Source: CS3-C152 sp964347025
GTDB taxonomy: Archaea > Aenigmatarchaeota > Aenigmatarchaeia > QMZP01 > QMZT01
NCBI GenBank assembly: GCA_964347025.1
Contig: CAYFWU010000005.1
Location: forward strand, 1 to 54,662
Direction: 5' to 3'
Length of the DNA: 54,662 nucleotides
Below the pieces are notes generated by a model. It saw only the letters and a program-made list of their open reading frames with translations. It did no database searches and had not been told where the DNA came from. Position 1 is the stretch's first letter; each line of letters opens with the position of its first letter. Positions 8,130 to 15,381 of this stretch are shown here, piece after piece. The translations under genes and the position numbers were made by a program.

Positions 8130-8672
8130 CTAAATCTTGTACTTGATCCTTCTCCTGCTCGTTATTATATATCCCAGAGAAACAGCCAGAATTACCCCGA
8201 AAATCACGAGACCGAGTGCGTGTAGGTAAGGGAACTCCGGTATGATACTGGAGGCTGCCTCTCCGCCTCTTTTTACCCCCTCTGTGAGAACGTCCTGGGA
8301 AGGAGCAGCGCCCATTGCGAATATTGGCCGATAAAAATTCCTGAACAGATCATAACCTATCCCTATCATCGCCAGAGCGGAAATCGAAAGCAGGATCCAT
8401 ATCTTCTTGTTCTCCGGATGGAGTATATCCTTCCCTTTCCCAGTCAGTTCGTAGTATTTCCACTTGTGGCCTTCGTCCTTCTGCTCGATCAACCCAACCT
8501 TAACAAGATTATCCAGGTGCTCTTTGACAGTGGAAACCGACATACCGAACTGTTTCGAGAGTTCTGTGAGGGTCTTCCTCCTCCGGTCGAGCGATTTCAG
8601 GATATCGACCCTTGTCCCTGAAGCGAGGGTTCTGAATACTTCTTTGTCTAGCGTGATCTTCTCTTCTGTCAT
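8130..8672 (-). CDS. Membrane-tethered ArsR-type winged-helix regulator
   Basis: 180 aa. Residues ~8-85 form an ArsR/HTH_20-type winged helix (FRTLASGTRVDILKSLDRR, LTELSKQFGMSVSTVKEHL, VGLIEQKDEGHKWKYYELT). Two hydrophobic helices follow at ~93-110 (IWILLSISALAMIGIGY) and ~148-170 (LHALGLVIFGVILAVSLGY), with a basic C-terminal tail. The DNA-binding domain is thus tied to the membrane, an arrangement seen in several archaeal regulators. An AT box at 8691-8701 sits 26 bp before the ATG, and a perfect palindrome (8714-8731) lies just upstream of it. The signal sensed is unknown. Confidence 0.82.
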   Translation of the reverse strand: MTEEKITLDKEVFRTLASGTRVDILKSLDRRRKTLTELSKQFGMSVSTVKEHLDNLVKVGLIEQKDEGHKWKYYELTGKGKDILHPENKKIWILLSISALAMIGIGYDLFRNFYRPIFAMGAAPSQDVLTEGVKRGGEAASSIIPEFPYLHALGLVIFGVILAVSLGYIITSRRRIKYKI

Positions 8673-8713
8673 GAATAATCATTATCCTGGGAATTTAATA
8701 TACTTTCCATTTC

Positions 8714-8731
8714 TTTCGGTTTTGACCGAAA
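8714..8731. promoter_or_regulatory. Palindromic operator candidate upstream of the ArsR-type gene
   Basis: TTTCGGT-TTTG-ACCGAAA is a perfect 7-bp inverted repeat with a 4-bp centre. It lies 13 bp upstream of the AT box (8691-8701) for the regulator at 8672, a position suited to autoregulation or activation. Confidence 0.5.
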
Positions 8732-8785
8732 CGTCCAAACCCTTAAAACAGGCATCTAGGGAAGAATAAATTCTGAAAATTGATC

Positions 8786-8820
8786 AAAAAATAAAAAGAA
8801 TATCCGGCAAAAACCGGATA
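8786..8820 (-). terminator. Hairpin plus T-tract terminator, minus strand
   Basis: On the minus strand TATCCGG (8820-8814), a six-base loop and CCGGATA (8807-8801) form a perfect 7-bp stem, followed at once by a T-rich tract (TTCTTTTTATTTTTTG). It could end the methyltransferase transcript, although the stop codon is 120 bp away, or a short RNA started in the intergenic region. Confidence 0.5.
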
Positions 8821-8852
8821 AAGAAAACACCCCAACCCCGACCTACCAATTA
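8786..8852 (-). ncRNA. Possible short RNA between the methyltransferase and ArsR-type genes
   Basis: The 270-bp gap 8673-8942 has no convincing ORF. On the minus strand a TATA-like TGTATATAAAG (about 8874-8884) precedes, by the usual spacing, a stretch containing an ACCAAT/ATTGGT inverted repeat, a G/T-rich run (GGTCGGGGTTGGGG) and the terminator hairpin. Promoter, structured body and terminator in order suggest a small transcript of about 65 nt. It may equally be a 3' UTR. Confidence 0.25.
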
Positions 8853-8942
8853 ATGAATATGTATTGGTTTACCCTCTTTATATACATTTCGTTAGTGGAA
8901 AGAACAAATCGGAACATATATAATTTTGAACACTTTCTTCTA

Positions 8943-9944
8943 TCACTTTTTGAGTACCAGATAGGAAAACTTATCGGTGATATCGGTAAGCAGCGTGGAA
9001 TTTTTTTCGAGGAATTCCATGTATTTTCTCGGATCGTTCACGGAAATGAACTTTCTGTTGCTTTTGAAGAACTCATCCACAGTCCATGCCCTTTGATCCG
9101 GGAGAACTCCCTTGCTCTTGAGTGATTCATAAAGATTTCTGAGCTCTGGTTGGGTGAAAAAGCTGACGAACTTCTTCTTTCTTATCCCCAGGAACTCTGT
9201 GAGGGTACCGCTCTCAACGGCAAACATCAGCTTTTTGGCGACGTGCTCGATCCAGCTCATTTTTATCGTATATTCATTATGCCCGGAAACACGAATCCTT
9301 TCGGGCCAGCCCGATCCTCCCCTACATTCTGCACTCTGCTCGGAAATGAAAGACACACCTCCTTTGTCAAGGATTTTATTGCAGATTTCCAGAAATCTTA
9401 TCGCTCCGTAGTTGAAGTTGAACATTTCCTTGATCTTGAGATTGTATTTTTTTATCATCCTTAACGCGTCTTTGTATACACCTCTCTTTTTCGCGATTGC
9501 CGGGGAAAAGTTTACAATGGTGGGCAGGTCGCTTAAGACCTCATTGCATATGATTAGATCAAACTTCTTGTGGATATCGTTTTCCAGGAAGTTCCCTAGG
9601 ATGAACCCGTAGGCCTTTCCCCTGAACCTTGCCTTAAGGAAGTCTATTATTTTGGGCGAAACGTCTATGAACACGTACTCCTTCGGAGAGGCTTCCTCGA
9701 AGAACTGTTCTGCAAGATCCCCCAGACCAGGTCCCACCTCGAGAACTCTCGCTCCTTCTTTCAGAAGGTCCCTCTCCATGAGGTTTTTCGCTAGGATAGA
9801 ACCAAAAGGCAGACCGTATCTCGTGAAGCTGTTTCTGTAGCGGAGGATATGCGAAATAGTGATCTCGTCATCCATCCCTTCCTCTGGATCCTTAATGTCC
9901 CCATAATATTCCGATGTATCGTTGACGAACATAACCCTAGCCAT
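8943..9944 (-). CDS. SAM-dependent methyltransferase, MidA-like
   Basis: 333 aa. A class I methyltransferase fold is shown by motif I (RVLEVGPGLGDLAEQF, ~70-85), the acidic post-II residue in EYVFIDVSPKI, and an NEVLSDLP block resembling the NE-x-x-D-x-x-P block of MidA/NDUFAF7-type protein methyltransferases. The N-terminus (ISHILRYRNSFTRYGLPFGSILAKNLMER) resembles their FGEL region loosely. The target is unknown and the MidA link is tentative. The ATG overlaps the TGA of a 48-aa membrane protein gene (TGATG), so the two are coupled. The last ~80 residues are helical and unrecognised. Confidence 0.75.
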   Translation of the reverse strand: MARVMFVNDTSEYYGDIKDPEEGMDDEITISHILRYRNSFTRYGLPFGSILAKNLMERDLLKEGARVLEVGPGLGDLAEQFFEEASPKEYVFIDVSPKIIDFLKARFRGKAYGFILGNFLENDIHKKFDLIICNEVLSDLPTIVNFSPAIAKKRGVYKDALRMIKKYNLKIKEMFNFNYGAIRFLEICNKILDKGGVSFISEQSAECRGGSGWPERIRVSGHNEYTIKMSWIEHVAKKLMFAVESGTLTEFLGIRKKKFVSFFTQPELRNLYESLKSKGVLPDQRAWTVDEFFKSNRKFISVNDPRKYMEFLEKNSTLLTDITDKFSYLVLKK

Positions 9945-10090
9945 CAGTCCATCCTGTTGAAAATGAAATAACCAATGATTCCTATCAATGTGATAACAGG
10001 TCCCCAGGGAGACCTTAAGACGGTGAAAAGGACCGCTCCTGCTATCATTATTATCAGAAGTATGACCGCGATAAACTTGTTTTTTATCAT
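9944..10090 (-). CDS. Small two-helix membrane protein
   Basis: 48 aa, short but convincing. It reads MIKNKFIAVILLIIMIAGAV, then a short turn with RSPWGP and a second hydrophobic stretch ending NRMD. Its TGA overlaps the ATG of the methyltransferase, and a TTTTTAAAAC box (10111-10120) lies about 25 bp before its ATG, so it is the first gene of that operon. Function is unknown; it may anchor or assist its partner. Confidence 0.65.
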   Translation of the reverse strand: MIKNKFIAVILLIIMIAGAVLFTVLRSPWGPVITLIGIIGYFIFNRMD

Positions 10091-10157
10091 GTTATTATTT
10101 ATTTAAACAAGTTTTAAAAACAAACGAAGTTTAATATGACATAGTCCATATATTATT
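10091..10157. promoter_or_regulatory. Divergent leaderless promoters of the 48-aa protein and tbp
   Basis: Within 67 bp, GTTTTAAAAA (10111-10120) is about 25 bp before the minus-strand ATG at 10090, and TTTAATAT (10130-10137) is about 25 bp before the tbp ATG at 10158. Confidence 0.55.
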
Positions 10158-10727
10158 ATGGTAAAATTTTACGTCAAGATAGAAAATGTAGTTGCATTTG
10201 CGGTTCTTAACAGAAAAATTTCACTGACCAAGCTTGTTGAAAAGATGGATAACACGGAATACGAACCAGAACAGTTCCCGGGCTTGGTTCACAGGATAAA
10301 CGAACCAAGAGCATCCGCTCTCATATTCTCCTCAGGAAAGATCGTCTGCACGGGAGCGAAAACAATTGAAATGGCAAAGGAGGCGACAAAGAAGGTGGTG
10401 GACAACATCAGAAAGGCGGGAATATCAATGCCTAGGAAATTCAGGATAATAATTGAAAACATAGTCTCCTCAACAAAGATCGATGTAAGACCGAAGCTGA
10501 TGCTGGAGGATATAGCAATAAACATGAAAGAGGTTGAGTACGACCCTGAAAGATTTCCCGGTCTTGTATACAGGATGAGGGACCCGAGAATAGTTTTCCT
10601 ACTGTTCGGATCGGGTAAAATAATCTGCACAGGTGGAAGGAGCATAGAGGACATACACAAGGCCCTGGGGAAATTAAAGAAAAGGCTGGAGAGCTTAGGC
10701 TTGAAGGTAAAACCTGTAACTGGCTAA
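10158..10727 (+). CDS. tbp: TATA-box-binding protein
   Basis: 189-aa archaeal TBP, the general factor that bends promoter DNA for TFB and RNA polymerase. The saddle-shaped double repeat is plain: EQFPGLVHRINEPRASALIF...GKIVCTGAKT in the first half and ERFPGLVYRMRDPRIVFLLF...GKIICTGGRS in the second. Length is normal, and no acidic tail is present. It has its own leaderless promoter. The next gene on the same strand, 35 bp on, is the HisB-fold protein. Confidence 0.96.
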   Translation: MVKFYVKIENVVAFAVLNRKISLTKLVEKMDNTEYEPEQFPGLVHRINEPRASALIFSSGKIVCTGAKTIEMAKEATKKVVDNIRKAGISMPRKFRIIIENIVSSTKIDVRPKLMLEDIAINMKEVEYDPERFPGLVYRMRDPRIVFLLFGSGKIICTGGRSIEDIHKALGKLKKRLESLGLKVKPVTG

Positions 10728-10762
10728 CATACCAATTTAAAACTCAACCCGAATTCTAAAAC

Positions 10763-11296
10763 ATGTTCGGTTTCAGCGGAAAGGCGAGATTAACGAAGGA
10801 TGGTGTTGAAGCAGGGAAAAGAAATGTTAGGGTTAAGATCTCGAAATCTTCGGAAGAAAAGCAAGCGAAGACAGGACATGTTTTCCTGGATAAGATCCTG
10901 AACGGCCTGTCCGTTCATTCGCCGTTTTCCATGGTTATAGAATCAAAGGGGACGAAGGACAAACTGCTGGAGAATTCGGGATTCGCGATAGGCCTCGGCC
11001 TGAAAAAGCTTCTGGAAGGTTCTGGAAAGAAATCATCTTCCCACATACATTCGGACGGGAGGGCAATGTGCATGTTTTCCTTCAAACTTTCCGGGGACAT
11101 GAAAGGGTCTACCATACAGCTGATAGGAAGACCGAAGGAGTTTGATCCTAAAGACCTTTTCGTTTTTTTCGATTACCTTTCGCAGGGCATGGATTCCGAA
11201 ATAAGCGGGATTGTGAACCTGGCAAAAAGAAAGGGCAAGGAAATAGAATTCGTTTCCGAGGCGCTCGGAGGGTCGCTCAAACAGATGTTCGGATAA
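10763..11296 (+). CDS. HisB-fold (imidazoleglycerol-phosphate dehydratase-like) protein lacking catalytic residues
   Basis: 177 aa. Its order of motifs follows imidazoleglycerol-phosphate dehydratase: TGHVFLDKILNGLSVHSPF matches TGIGFFDHMLxxxxxHGxF, then NSGFAIGLGLKKLLEGSG matches the ED-TG-x-ALG helix, then an SG...IGRP strand, FFDYLSQGM and a C-terminal ALGGSLKQMF. The metal-binding histidines are gone: DHML reads DKIL, the HHxxED block reads KLLEN, and the second DHHxxE block reads KEIEF. It is therefore probably a non-catalytic relative with a new role. No other his gene is nearby. An AT box at 10734-10743 supports the ATG. Confidence 0.65.
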   Translation: MFGFSGKARLTKDGVEAGKRNVRVKISKSSEEKQAKTGHVFLDKILNGLSVHSPFSMVIESKGTKDKLLENSGFAIGLGLKKLLEGSGKKSSSHIHSDGRAMCMFSFKLSGDMKGSTIQLIGRPKEFDPKDLFVFFDYLSQGMDSEISGIVNLAKRKGKEIEFVSEALGGSLKQMFG

Positions 11297-11324
11297 TATA
11301 TATAGGGTCAACTAATTTTTTAAT

Positions 11325-12065
11325 ATGAGAAAAATTATTTTCCTTTTGCCAATTTTTTTCATTCTCCTTAGTCCTGTAATCGTTTCAGGTCAGTTCCCCC
11401 CTGTCCGGAAAATAGAAATTCTATACCCCAAGGATTTTTTAAATATAACGCAGGGAAGACTGACCGACGTACCGGTCAACATAAACAATACAGGGAACAC
11501 AACGCTTGCCAATCTTAACGTTACCTTCGTCACGCCCGAGGGCTGGCATTCCAATTCCAAACTCATAAAAATACTGCACCCGGAGGTCGACAAGATCGTG
11601 TATTTGAACATAAAACCTCCTGATGAAGCCTATGGCTACTACAACGTCACCCTTCGCGTTTTCTCGCCCCTTGCAGGAATGGACGTACGAGAGTTGATCT
11701 CCACTTTTGTCCACGGAGAAAAGCCTCCCGAAGTAATTGTGGAAGAGGGTCTGAAGAAGGAAGCTGATGACGCGATTTCGAAGGCAAGGGACAGCCTCCA
11801 GAAGGCCCTGGATATGGATCTGAATGTCACCAGCGCTTCGAACGTATTCTCCCAGGCGGTCGATAACTACAACCAGGGGAACTATACCGAAGCGGTCTTC
11901 CTTGCTGGACTCTCGTATAACGCGAGCGAAAAGCTTATTGCTGAAAGGCCGAACGAAACCTCGCAACCTCGGGATGGTGAGGAAGCACCATTTGATTACA
12001 CCTTTGTACTCGTACTTCTCGTTTTTGTGCTACTCCTGATAGCCATAAACAAATATTTCCTTTAA
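11325..12065 (+). CDS. Secreted, C-terminally anchored protein with a NEW3-like domain
   Basis: 246 aa, type I membrane topology. A signal peptide (1-22, ending VSGQ) is followed by one beta-sandwich domain to ~130 (VPVNINNTGNTTLANLNVTF, YGYYNVTLRVFSP), then a helical TPR-like stretch ~145-205 (KARDSLQKALDMD, AVDNYNQGNYTEAVFLAGLS), and a transmembrane helix at ~226-246 that ends the protein. Several N-x-S/T sequons suggest surface glycosylation. The domain is akin to repeats in the protein at 70. Function unknown. Confidence 0.78.
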   Translation: MRKIIFLLPIFFILLSPVIVSGQFPPVRKIEILYPKDFLNITQGRLTDVPVNINNTGNTTLANLNVTFVTPEGWHSNSKLIKILHPEVDKIVYLNIKPPDEAYGYYNVTLRVFSPLAGMDVRELISTFVHGEKPPEVIVEEGLKKEADDAISKARDSLQKALDMDLNVTSASNVFSQAVDNYNQGNYTEAVFLAGLSYNASEKLIAERPNETSQPRDGEEAPFDYTFVLVLLVFVLLLIAINKYFL

Positions 12066-12479
12066 CTACCAGTTGAAGTAATACCTGTAGAGAATCAAAG
12101 GAACCAATACGAGCAGACCGCATATTGCTTTTATTGCAGGATCCACTCCTATGGTAGGGATGTTCAGTGGACCTGTCGCCAGAACCCACGCAGCCAGAAC
12201 GAAGAGAATGACACTCATTATAATTCCTGATCTCCTGGCGATCATGCTCGCCCTTCCAATATCCTTTGATAGAAAGATCAGGAACACCCCTATCAAAAGG
12301 GATGACAGACCACCAAGACCCAGGCCCATAAGGGTTATACCATATTGCTCGCTGCCCATCTGAAAGTAGGTGGTCACCACGAAATTAGAAAAACCCAGTT
12401 GTATGACACCCCACAAAAGTAGGATCATTCCTGACGAGAGAATGAGGTACATGGAGAGCCTGGTTTTTTCAATTATCAT
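12066..12479 (-). CDS. Multi-pass membrane protein, unknown
   Basis: 137 aa with four hydrophobic segments at about 10-35, 47-70, 84-104 and 112-134. No family was recognised. It abuts the stop of the convergent gene (12065/12066) with no spacer. A segment with charged residues (SKDIGRASMIARRSG) lies between helices two and three. It is transcribed away from the aldehyde dehydrogenase region. Confidence 0.6.
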   Translation of the reverse strand: MIIEKTRLSMYLILSSGMILLLWGVIQLGFSNFVVTTYFQMGSEQYGITLMGLGLGGLSSLLIGVFLIFLSKDIGRASMIARRSGIIMSVILFVLAAWVLATGPLNIPTIGVDPAIKAICGLLVLVPLILYRYYFNW

Positions 12480-12522
12480 ATTTAATTATTCTTAAAGGGG
12501 GTTTAAATGGTTTAAAATGAAA

Positions 12523-12807
12523 TTATCCTTCTTGCATCAACAATTTTCTTAGATCCCTGTACCTTTCTTTTGGTCCTGGATAATCTTCCAAATGAATGCC
12601 GCTGAATTCTCTTGTTTTTAACTCAGGATTTTGCTCCAGAAATTGACGCAAATAATGTCTTTCCATGTTACCAACAGGATCTCTGTAGAATATAGTCCCT
12701 GTTTCTGTATCATAAACGGCATGACAGGTTCCTATCAGAAATTCTTCCCATCCGCTTCCCTTTAGTACATTTATCATCGTCTTGATATTTTCATCCGTTT
12801 GACTCAT
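12523..12807 (-). CDS. Small soluble hypothetical protein
   Basis: 94 aa from the ATG at 12807 (MSQTDENIKTMINVL). This start is preferred to an in-frame ATG at 12840 because an AT box (about 12827-12837) lies 25 bp before it. The sequence has a mixed alpha/beta look (IGTCHAVYDTETGTIFYRDP) and a charged C-terminus. Not recognised; no motif or membrane segment. Confidence 0.6.
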   Translation of the reverse strand: MSQTDENIKTMINVLKGSGWEEFLIGTCHAVYDTETGTIFYRDPVGNMERHYLRQFLEQNPELKTREFSGIHLEDYPGPKERYRDLRKLLMQEG

Positions 12808-12891
12808 AAGTAGTAGTAATTCATTAAATTTTATAAGCATTTCGAAATTATTTAATACAGAAAACCCATTATAAATAATATTTTTAAATCT

Positions 12892-12898
12892 GGGGTGA
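12892..12898 (+). promoter_or_regulatory. Ribosome-binding site that fixes the aldehyde dehydrogenase start
   Basis: GGGGTGAT around 12892-12899 lies 6 nt before the ATG at 12905; it favours this ATG over an in-frame TTG at 12899 that overlaps the site. Confidence 0.55.
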
Positions 12899-12904
12899 TT
12901 GAGT

Positions 12905-14389
12905 ATGGTGAAAACTTATCTGAATTATATTGACGGGAAATGGGTCAAATCTTCTTCCGGGAAAACGTTCGATAACGTAAATCCTGCCACAGGCGAACTC
13001 ATCGCTAGATTCCAGGCAGGGACTAAGGAGGATGTTAGGAAAGCGGTGAAATCCGCTAAAAGCGCGTTCCCCGCATGGAAGGATACGCCGGCTCCTGACA
13101 GGGCGGATATACTCCTGAGAACTTCCCTGATCCTTGAGAAGAGAAAGGATGGGCTAGCGAAATTAATGACCAGAGAGAATGGTAAGGTTTTCTCTGAGGC
13201 CAAGGGAGATGTTCAGGAAGCTATAGATATGTTCCAGTACATGGCAGGAGAGGGAAGGCGATTGTTTGGAGAGACGACCAAATCCGAACTAAGGAATAAA
13301 TTCTGCATGAGCGTTCGCGAACCCATCGGGGTTGTTGGTATGATAACACCCTGGAACTTCCCAATGGCAATTCCTGCGTGGAAGATTGCCCCTGCCCTGG
13401 TTTGCGGAAACACAATTGTTTTCAAACCCGCTTCCGACACACCTCTTTCTTTGATGAAACTCGCTGAGGTCCTTGAGGAGGCAGGTCTGCCTAAGGGTGT
13501 ATTCAATGTGGTGACAGGATCAGGCGGTGTTGTAGGTAAGGCGATAATAGAGCATCCTGATGTCAAACATCTCTCATTCACTGGATCAACAGAAGTAGGG
13601 AAGGAGGTCTACATTGGAGGGGCGAAAAAGTTAAATTCTGTCGAATTGGAAATGGGAGGAAAGAATCCGCAGATCGTTTTGGCTGACGCGGATCTCGATC
13701 TAGCTGTTAAGGGAGCGCTCTGGGGAGCATTCGGAACCTCCGGTCAGCGATGTACAGCTACGTCTCGTATCATAGTTGAAAAAACCGTTCTAAAGAAATT
13801 CACGGAGAAGTTCCTTAAGGAAGTAAAGAAAATAAAGACAGGAAACGGACTGAAGAAGGGAATAACAATGGGCCCGATAATAAACGGCAACCAGATGACC
13901 AAGATCCTCGGCTACATAGAGACTGGCAAAAAGGAGGGAGCGAAGCTTTTGCTGGGCGGAAGAAGGCTTTCAGGGAAAGAACATAAGAAAGGATTCTTCA
14001 TAATCCCCACAGTCTTCGGGAATGTTAAGAAGGGAATGACCATCGCTCAGGAAGAGATATTCGGACCTGTAACGTGTATAATGGAGGCGAAGGACTTCAT
14101 GGACGCCGTTAACATTGCAAATTCCGTGGATTATGGACTATCCTGGTCGATCTACACTAGGGATGTTAACAAGGCGTTCAGGGCAATGGAACTCGCTGAA
14201 TCCGGGATATTCTACGTTAATGCCCCGACAATAGGGGCAGAAGTCCATCTCCCGTTCGGAGGAGTGAAGGGAACAGGAAACGGAGGGAGAGAGGCCGGCA
14301 CGACAGGGATAGATGAGTTCAGCGAGATCAAATCCGTATTCATAGATTATTCCGGCGGTTTGCAGCGGGCACAGATCGATAATAAGTGA
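12905..14389 (+). CDS. NAD(P)-dependent aldehyde dehydrogenase
   Basis: 494-aa full-length ALDH-superfamily enzyme, oxidising an aldehyde or semialdehyde to the acid. The N-terminus LNYIDGKWVKSSSGKTFDNVNPATGE is typical. The cofactor site follows (PWNFPMAIPAWKIAPALVCG, SFTGSTEVGK), with general base Glu at ~249 (LEMGGKNPQ), nucleophilic Cys at ~283 (SGQRCTA) and the C-terminal EEIFGPV and LPFGGVKGTGNGGREAG blocks. All catalytic parts are intact. The start is set by a Shine-Dalgarno site. It resembles semialdehyde dehydrogenases, but the substrate is uncertain. An FNR-like flavoprotein follows after 39 bp and may be co-transcribed. Confidence 0.93.
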   Translation: MVKTYLNYIDGKWVKSSSGKTFDNVNPATGELIARFQAGTKEDVRKAVKSAKSAFPAWKDTPAPDRADILLRTSLILEKRKDGLAKLMTRENGKVFSEAKGDVQEAIDMFQYMAGEGRRLFGETTKSELRNKFCMSVREPIGVVGMITPWNFPMAIPAWKIAPALVCGNTIVFKPASDTPLSLMKLAEVLEEAGLPKGVFNVVTGSGGVVGKAIIEHPDVKHLSFTGSTEVGKEVYIGGAKKLNSVELEMGGKNPQIVLADADLDLAVKGALWGAFGTSGQRCTATSRIIVEKTVLKKFTEKFLKEVKKIKTGNGLKKGITMGPIINGNQMTKILGYIETGKKEGAKLLLGGRRLSGKEHKKGFFIIPTVFGNVKKGMTIAQEEIFGPVTCIMEAKDFMDAVNIANSVDYGLSWSIYTRDVNKAFRAMELAESGIFYVNAPTIGAEVHLPFGGVKGTGNGGREAGTTGIDEFSEIKSVFIDYSGGLQRAQIDNK

Positions 14390-14428
14390 AGACTCAATTA
14401 TTTATTCAAGCTAAGTTAAACTAAATAT

Positions 14429-15352
14429 ATGGTCTATGATGTGATCATAGTCGGTGGGGGTCCTGCCGGCTTATCCGCGGTTCTAACGGCTTGTTATTTG
14501 AAGCTCAAGCATCTGGTTATAGAAGCATGCAATGCAGGAGGGATCCTGGAGAGGAACTACCCATGGAAGGAAGTCGATTCCTTCATAGGTTTCTTTGAAC
14601 ACTCAGGGAAAGAAGTCGCAGATTCCATGGTAAACCATGTTAAAAAAGAAGGAGCGAAAATCAATGAAGGGGAATTGGTGGAGGAAATCACAAAGGACAA
14701 GAAAAAAATATTCACAGTAAAGACCGATAAAGGTAAATACCAGGCAAAGACAATCCTTCTGGCAACAGGAACCATGGGGACCCCCCGAAAGCTTGGAATC
14801 CCTGGAGAGGACAACAGGAACGTATACTATTCCATAATCGATCCAAAGAAACACAAAGGAAAGAAAGTCCTGGTGATTGGGGGAGGGGATACTGCATTGG
14901 AAGGAGCGAACACACTTAGCAAGGCAGGCGCGCATGTTTGGCTTGCCCACCGAAGGGATAAGTTCAGGGCAATGGAGAAAAACCAGGAAGAACTGGAGAA
15001 ATCCAGGGCGAAGATCCTTTTCAATACCGAACTGAAAAAGATATTCGGCACCAGGAAGATAAGGAAGGTAACGCTCCTCAACAACAAAACGAATAAGGAA
15101 TCCTCGCTGGATGTGGAGGAAGTATTTATCTTTATAGGTTCTGTCTTCGAAGCCGAACTCTTCAAGAGTTTAGGGGTCAGGATGAAAGGTGAAAAGGTCC
15201 AGGTGGATGATGAGATGAGGACGAACGTAGAAGGTGTATTCGCGGCAGGGGATATAACAGGCCGCCTGAAAAGGATACCGGAAGCGATCGGGGAAGGTCA
15301 CTTAGCGGTATACACAATTTACAAATACCTTAGACATCCATACTGGGAATAA
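14429..15352 (+). CDS. Thioredoxin-reductase-like flavoprotein without redox cysteines (FNR type 2-like)
   Basis: 307 aa. FAD-binding VIIVGGGPAGLSA at 5-17, LLATGTMGTPRKLGIPGE at the FAD/NAD junction, NADP-binding VLVIGGGDTALEGA with HRRDKFRA, and the C-terminal FAD contact GVFAAGDIT are all clear. The CxxC that thioredoxin reductases carry just before the second nucleotide site is absent; the region reads YYSIIDPKKHKGKK. This matches ferredoxin/flavodoxin-NADP reductases of the TrxR-like type. It probably moves electrons between NADP(H) and a ferredoxin. The adjacent aldehyde dehydrogenase may supply reductant. Confidence 0.85.
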   Translation: MVYDVIIVGGGPAGLSAVLTACYLKLKHLVIEACNAGGILERNYPWKEVDSFIGFFEHSGKEVADSMVNHVKKEGAKINEGELVEEITKDKKKIFTVKTDKGKYQAKTILLATGTMGTPRKLGIPGEDNRNVYYSIIDPKKHKGKKVLVIGGGDTALEGANTLSKAGAHVWLAHRRDKFRAMEKNQEELEKSRAKILFNTELKKIFGTRKIRKVTLLNNKTNKESSLDVEEVFIFIGSVFEAELFKSLGVRMKGEKVQVDDEMRTNVEGVFAAGDITGRLKRIPEAIGEGHLAVYTIYKYLRHPYWE

Positions 15353-15381
15353 TTTTTATATTCAATTTCTAAGCACATAAT

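Noticed and set aside
14429..15352. Thioredoxin reductase
   Set aside because: The fold matches, but the active-site CxxC expected before the second nucleotide-binding site is absent, so an FNR-like reductase is the better call.
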